Position numbers and translations under genes: made by a program. A stretch of DNA of 64,000 bases from Streptomyces sp. NBC_01276 (GTDB lineage Bacteria > Actinomycetota > Actinomycetes > Streptomycetales > Streptomycetaceae): NCBI RefSeq assembly GCF_041435355.1, contig NZ_CP108443.1:372001-436000 (forward strand), read 5' to 3'. How positions within the stretch are numbered: the stretch's first letter is position 1; each line of letters begins with the position of its first letter. Positions 60,500 through 64,000 of the stretch are shown here, piece after piece. The notes beneath the pieces were generated by a model. It saw nothing but the letters and a program-made list of their open reading frames with translations. It searched no databases and was not told the origin of the DNA.

Positions 60500-60772
60500 C
60501 AGCAGACGCTGGACCGCATCCAGCCGTAGCCATCACGGAAGCGCGGTCACAGCCGTTTTCAAGAATCCCCATCATCCCAGGGCAAGTGAACCTCCTGGTA
60601 GGTCGCTATGTGCTCTGTCTTCACGTTGGGCACGCTCGTTCGGCACCCGGGTCTCGACGACGGCCGGTCGCGGCGGGTGTGCTGCAGGCGCTGGTTGAGG
60701 TGGTGCGCCAACTGCGCGAGCTCGGCCCGCACAGTCCGATTAGCTTGTACTGCATACGGGCATCGTGAAAAC
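60500..60772. other. Divergent intergenic region before the PadR gene
   Basis: A minus-strand frame to about 60750 (NRTVRAELAQLAHHLNQRLQ) has weak coding character. The last 60 bp are AT-richer, with TTGTACTGCATACG close to the PadR start, and could hold its promoter and operator. Confidence 0.35.
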
Positions 60773-61162
60773 ATGCAACCGTTCAACAGGTGGACGAGAG
60801 TGGCGATCGACGTCACTCGCTATGTGTGCGAGCAACACCTCGCAGACCGGAACTTCGAGTTTTACGGTCTCCAGGCTGCTGAAGCGCTCAACTACGGGCC
60901 CGGCAGCATCTACCCCGTCCTCCGCCGACTTGTAACCGCTAAATGGCTACTGGTCCGTGTGGAGGGAGCCGACGAGCCGCTTACCAAGGGACGGCCACGG
61001 CGGACCTACTACCGAATCAACCCGGACCAGCTCGGCGCGGTCCGCCAGCGCGTCGCCGAGCTTGACGCGCGGGAGCGCTCATCGCGGCGGTCGCCACGCC
61101 CCGCTTCCCATCCGATGCCCGCGCCCAGTTCCGGGCCCGAGTTCGGGAGGGTGGAAGGGTGA
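60773..61162 (+). CDS. PadR-family regulator
   Basis: The 129-residue winged-helix repressor carries VAIDVTRYVCEQHLADRNFE, FYGLQAAEALNYGPGSIYPV as the helix-turn-helix with the typical GSIYPVLRRL, the wing KWLLVRVEGADEP, and KGRPRRTYYRI, which is characteristic of PadR. The C-terminal dimer part is short. Its stop overlaps the next start (GTGA), placing it in an operon with the membrane-protein gene that it probably regulates. Confidence 0.88.
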   Translation: MQPFNRWTRVAIDVTRYVCEQHLADRNFEFYGLQAAEALNYGPGSIYPVLRRLVTAKWLLVRVEGADEPLTKGRPRRTYYRINPDQLGAVRQRVAELDARERSSRRSPRPASHPMPAPSSGPEFGRVEG

Positions 61163-61842
61163 GTTTGATCTCGAGCGTGGTGCGGTTTACGCGCGACTCT
61201 GAGAGCAGGATGGTGCGCCTCGCGCTCGCGGGCACCGTAGCGGTCGGGCCCGTCTCGTGCATCTGGGGATCACCTCAGTCCCCGGTGGCCAATTTCAGCA
61301 TCGGTGTGAAGTGGACGTGGACCCTTGGAATAGGTCTCGGTCCGCTGCTGTTGCTGCTGCTCGGCGACACGGTTGCGCTGATTTCTTGGGCGACACGAGA
61401 TCTCCGGCGGTGGGCTGCGCCCTTGCTGCCGCTGGTGGGAACAGTGGTGCTGGCAGTTCCGGCGGCCGCCTTCCCGCCGCGTGCTCGTCGTCAGTGGCTC
61501 TCTGGAGTGCTGGAGGCATTCTGGCTGCGCCGGGAACACGGGTTCACCTGGATTCGGGTGCTTTTCAGCTTCGTGGGTACCTGGCCATTGGCCCTGTTCT
61601 ACGAATGGAGGGACTACCTCACCAGTCGACCCAACGACCTGGACCTGGCGTCCATCAGCGAGAACGCCGGGCCCCAACCGCCTGAGAGCTACTGGAAGCG
61701 GCACCGTACGGAGATTTTCTGGGCGGCCGTCTTCGCGGTTGCGGCGGCCGTGGGCTACGAGGCGCTCACCGAACTCATGCACTACAACGGCTACTCCTGG
61801 CCATGGGAGACGCAGTGGTCCCCTGAGACTCTGTCGGTGTGA
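61159..61842 (+). CDS. Membrane protein co-transcribed with the PadR gene
   Basis: The 227-residue product has membrane segments at about 20-37 (VRLALAGTVAVGPVSCI), 55-75 (GIGLGPLLLLLLGDTVALIS), 85-105 (APLLPLVGTVVLAVPAA) and 185-203 (IFWAAVFAVAAAVGYEAL). Polar loops contain FYEWRDYLTSRPNDLDLASI. PadR-coupled membrane proteins are common in Streptomyces, but no substrate or activity is indicated here. Confidence 0.7.
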   Translation: MSLISSVVRFTRDSESRMVRLALAGTVAVGPVSCIWGSPQSPVANFSIGVKWTWTLGIGLGPLLLLLLGDTVALISWATRDLRRWAAPLLPLVGTVVLAVPAAAFPPRARRQWLSGVLEAFWLRREHGFTWIRVLFSFVGTWPLALFYEWRDYLTSRPNDLDLASISENAGPQPPESYWKRHRTEIFWAAVFAVAAAVGYEALTELMHYNGYSWPWETQWSPETLSV

Positions 61843-61885
61843 AATCGGCTGGTCTCCGTGCGAGGCCGTGCGCGATGCTGCACTC

Positions 61886-62452
61886 GTGATCGATCGAGAA
61901 GCCGCAGTCCAGATCGTTGAAGAGCAGCTGGCACGCGACTATGAGACAGACCGCGCGTTGCGCGCGGACCCGATGCTCATGACCATCGCGGGAGTGGAAG
62001 AGCACGAGCTGGTGTGGATCGTCTCCTGGACGTCCGAGGAGTACCTACGCACCCGGAATCCGGACTTCATGCTTGCCGGGAACGGGCCCTACTTGGTAGA
62101 TCGACTCGACGGAAGCCTGCACCAGATCGGCGTCGTCTCCGCGGTGATCGATGGGTGGCAGGAGGACTACAGAACCCGTATCCGGGGCCAGGTTGTGCGG
62201 ACCGCGGTGGATGATCTACACGATGAGGTCCGTGGTGTTGCGGCTGCTCGTGGGCGGATCCATGCAATGCACATCCTGCATCAGAGGTTGCCGGTGCTGT
62301 CTCTTGCCGAGGTCATCGAATACGTGGGCGCCTTGAAGGACGGCATTGTTCCGGATCATCTTGCAAGGATCGCCAAGAAGGAACTGGTGCCCTCTGTCGA
62401 CCCGGTACTGGCTGCGACGACCATCCGTGGGGCCGCATCGAATACTGACTGA
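61886..62452 (+). CDS. YrhB/Imm35-domain protein
   Basis: The 188-residue product begins with the YrhB/Imm35 pattern: REAAVQIVEEQLARDYETDR, GVEEHELVWIVSWTSEEYLR and MLAGNGPYLVDRLDGSLHQI, then WQEDYRTRIRG (about 1-95). A second helical part follows (ILHQRLPVLSLAEVIEYVGA). Imm35 members are immunity proteins of polymorphic toxin systems, but no toxin lies nearby. The GTG at 61886 matches the family start. It lies 43 bp after the membrane gene and may belong to the PadR operon. Confidence 0.75.
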   Translation: MIDREAAVQIVEEQLARDYETDRALRADPMLMTIAGVEEHELVWIVSWTSEEYLRTRNPDFMLAGNGPYLVDRLDGSLHQIGVVSAVIDGWQEDYRTRIRGQVVRTAVDDLHDEVRGVAAARGRIHAMHILHQRLPVLSLAEVIEYVGALKDGIVPDHLARIAKKELVPSVDPVLAATTIRGAASNTD

Positions 62453-62486
62453 CCTGGTGTCAGCTCTGCCGGCAGGTGGCGATGTA

Positions 62487-62513
62487 GTCGAACCAGTCGA
62501 ACCAGTCGAACCA
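62487..62513. repeat. Three tandem 9-bp units
   Basis: GTCGAACCA occurs three times in direct succession (plus a partial fourth) in a non-coding stretch after the YrhB gene. Probably replication slippage. Confidence 0.8.
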
Positions 62514-62529
62514 GTCGCGCCTGCCGGGC

Positions 62530-62640
62530 ATCCGAACAACCGCTCAAGGGCGACCCTGGTACGCCACGAGTACGGAGAGGGCATCTCCGTCTCGCAAGCC
62601 GCGCAGACCACCACTGCCGCACGCCCGCACGCCGCAACCC
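62530..62640 (+). other. Possible helix-turn-helix gene fragment
   Basis: RATLVRHEYGEGISVSQAAQ resembles the beginning of small HTH proteins (RxxLVRxxYExGxSVxxLA), but the frame loses all pattern shortly afterwards. Weak evidence. Confidence 0.25.
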
Positions 62641-62736
62641 CCTGTTCTCCTCTCTTGCGCATGCCCGGACCCCGATCGGGCACGCCTCACGCGGCAGGGT
62701 TGATTCATAGTTGTCGTGGCCACAGGTTGTTGCTGG

Positions 62737-62997
62737 TCAGGGCGGCCTGAGTAGGTCGAAGGGGCGGGTGTGGGGCGCGTAGGAGACCTCGCGCAGGCCA
62801 GCCGCGATGCTGCGGTTCCCGGCCTGACGGAGGGTGTCGGTGCGCGAGCCGCGCGCGGTCTGCGGTGTCCCGGTGCGACCCGCGTCCGGTCGGCGTGCCT
62901 GCGGGCCTTCGGGCAAGCCGAGTGCCTGGTACAGGGCCGTGAGGTGGTCGCGGGCGGCGAGGGCGTGCCGGACGGTGCGGCAGAGCTGTTCGCTCCG
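62737..62997 (-). pseudogene. In-frame extension beyond the stop of the 98-residue gene
   Basis: Directly after the TAA at 62998-63000 the same frame stays open for 86 codons with good coding character (QLCRTVRHALAARDHLTALY, QALGLPEGPQARRP, SIAAGLREVSYAPHTRPF) and no usable start codon. Either it is the remains of a separate gene, or the TAA is a nonsense change in a longer protein. Confidence 0.4.
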
Positions 62998-63294
62998 TTA
63001 CTCCGACCGCTCCGGCCAGCGCCTACCCCACCCCTTGACCACCCGGTCGCCGACGGCGAGCGACCGATACGTCCGGCTGTTCACCTCGATGCTGAGCTCC
63101 CGCCCCTCGTCGGTGCGGATGTGCATCATGTAGTGGCCCGTCGGGCCGTAGGTACCGGTCGAACTGCTCACCCCCCGGCCGGTGACCACCCCGGTGTAGG
63201 CGTCCTTGCTCTCGCCCAACCCGTGCGCGGCGATCATCGCCAGGACCATGGCGAGCGGGCCGATGGAGAGGAGCATGACAACGGTGTTCGACAT
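62998..63294 (-). CDS. Small membrane-anchored protein with a beta domain
   Basis: The 98-residue product from the ATG at 63294 has one N-terminal membrane segment (VVMLLSIGPLAMVLAMIAAH). A short beta-rich domain follows (DAYTGVVTGRGVSSSTGTYG, YMMHIRTDEGRELSIEVNSR, TYRSLAVGDRVVKGWG) that resembles the DUF7489-type fold seen in small Streptomyces proteins. GGGG lies upstream of the ATG. Function unknown. Confidence 0.6.
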   Translation of the reverse strand: MSNTVVMLLSIGPLAMVLAMIAAHGLGESKDAYTGVVTGRGVSSSTGTYGPTGHYMMHIRTDEGRELSIEVNSRTYRSLAVGDRVVKGWGRRWPERSE

Positions 63295-63639
63295 GTGCGA
63301 TCCCCCTGCATCGACGACGGCACAGGCCATCCACGGCAGCGTACCGGTCTTGTGGACGCCAGCCCAGAAGGCGTACCCAGAGGGCTGTTCGGCCCCGGTC
63401 CGGGGCCAGGGCTGCCTCCTGGGCCGGGTGGTGGGCGTGGTGCAGGTCACCGGAGGGTAACGGGACTGGCGAGGCCGTCACGAACGCAAGGAGGCTCCGG
63501 TTGACGGGGTGGCCGACCAAAGTCGCCCTGCATCACCGGAGCCTCGATGTGCCGCCAGTCTGTCACCGTCTGCCTGATCAAGTCGCCCAGCCCCGCCACA
63601 CGCGAACTGTCCGTGTTGACGGATCGGTTGACGGCTCTG

Positions 63640-64000
63640 CCCGACCCGCTCGACAGTCAAAGAACTACGTACTCCACCAACCACCAGGTCGTCATTGACG
63701 CGGATGCCCGCCTGGTCGTTGTGGTCGGTGAGGCTTTGCCCGGCAACCGCAACGACTGCCGGGCACGGGAGGAGTCTGGCGCGAAGGCCGCCGTTGGCAG
63801 GACCCTCACGATGGCCGACGGCGGCTATACGGGCACCGGCCTTCTCATGCCTCACCGCCGCACCCCGGGCGAAGAGTTGCCGGGCTGGAAGCGCGAGCAT
63901 AATCGCTCGCACAAACAGGTCCGGCCCGCGTCGAGGACGTCTTCGCCCGCATCAAGACGGAAGATCCTCCGTGACTGCCGTCTCAAGGGCGACGGCGTCC
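63640..64000 (+). pseudogene. IS5-family transposase, truncated and frameshifted, running off the window
   Basis: STNHQVVIDADARLVVVVGE, GNRNDCRAREESGAKAAVGR, TLTMADGGYTGTGLLMPHRR and LPGWKREHNRSHKQVR, then after a slip KILRDCRLKGDGV, closely match the 3892-4659 transposase. The N-terminal third is absent and a base is lost near 63920, so it is dead. The copy continues past 64000. Confidence 0.85.

Noticed and set aside
62487..62516. Short CRISPR array
   Set aside because: The units are contiguous 9-bp repeats with no spacers, and no cas genes are present anywhere in the window.
1..64000. tRNA or rRNA genes and tRNA-type attachment sites
   Set aside because: I saw no cloverleaf-compatible sequence with TTCRA and CCA-adjacent stems, though reading by eye could miss one.

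Overview
The window is very GC-rich and has strong third-position GC bias, frequent GTG/TTG starts and overlapping GTGA stop/start pairs. Its protein families are typical of Streptomyces or a close relative. It contains no ribosomal, tRNA or core-metabolism cluster. It does contain about a dozen transposase genes or fragments (IS5, ISL3, IS630, IS21, IS110, IS701-like), many broken genes and several conflict-type gene sets. That combination fits an accessory region such as a chromosome arm or a large linear plasmid; this placement is inference.

Layout. 1-3 kb: truncated regulator, galE-like epimerase and a decayed GNAT gene. 3-8 kb: HEAT-repeat gene, then an IS5-type and an ISL3-type element, each with a non-transposase gene inside its inverted ends. 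8-17 kb: SnoaL-like gene, MarR/MFS pair, nadC/DUF1330 remnants, PhzF, MarR/MMPL pair and a Sua5/TsaC enzyme. 17-22 kb: a CHAT-protease locus with a divergently transcribed membrane protein and small partner (CATRA type). 22-27 kb: zinc-ribbon gene, truncated DUF6247/toxin pair, and an IS630 transposase sharing 32-bp inverted ends with a cargo gene. 27.4-38.4 kb: an operon of five large uncharacterised genes led by a DUF6603-like protein and ending in two paralogues with unrelated C-termini. 38.7-43.5 kb: transposon debris, an IS21, and a 976-bp cargo element that splits a host gene. 43.8-52.6 kb: LRR protein, Ser/Thr kinase, trypsin/nSTAND/WD40 protein, Trypco1 partner and a repeat protein. 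52.6-64 kb: IS5, a DUF6192/winged-helix pair, zinc-ribbon proteins, orphan immunity-like genes (Imm32, YrhB/Imm35), a PadR operon and more transposase debris.

Three points stand out. (1) The five-gene operon at 27374-38357 has no recognisable function. It shows a tandem duplication whose scar, a frameshifted copy of the previous gene's 3' end, is still present between the last two genes. (2) Four mobile elements have matched inverted ends that enclose a non-transposase gene, and in three the cargo is a membrane or membrane-anchored protein. The clearest is 42366-43341: it has TGT-type ends with repeated internal motifs and a short target duplication. Excising it in silico restores an exact 125-codon frame of the interrupted gene. 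It carries no transposase. (3) Two CHAT/nSTAND-type conflict systems (17047-22103 and 46873-51630) lie in the same window.

All family names come from reading the translated sequence; no database search was run.
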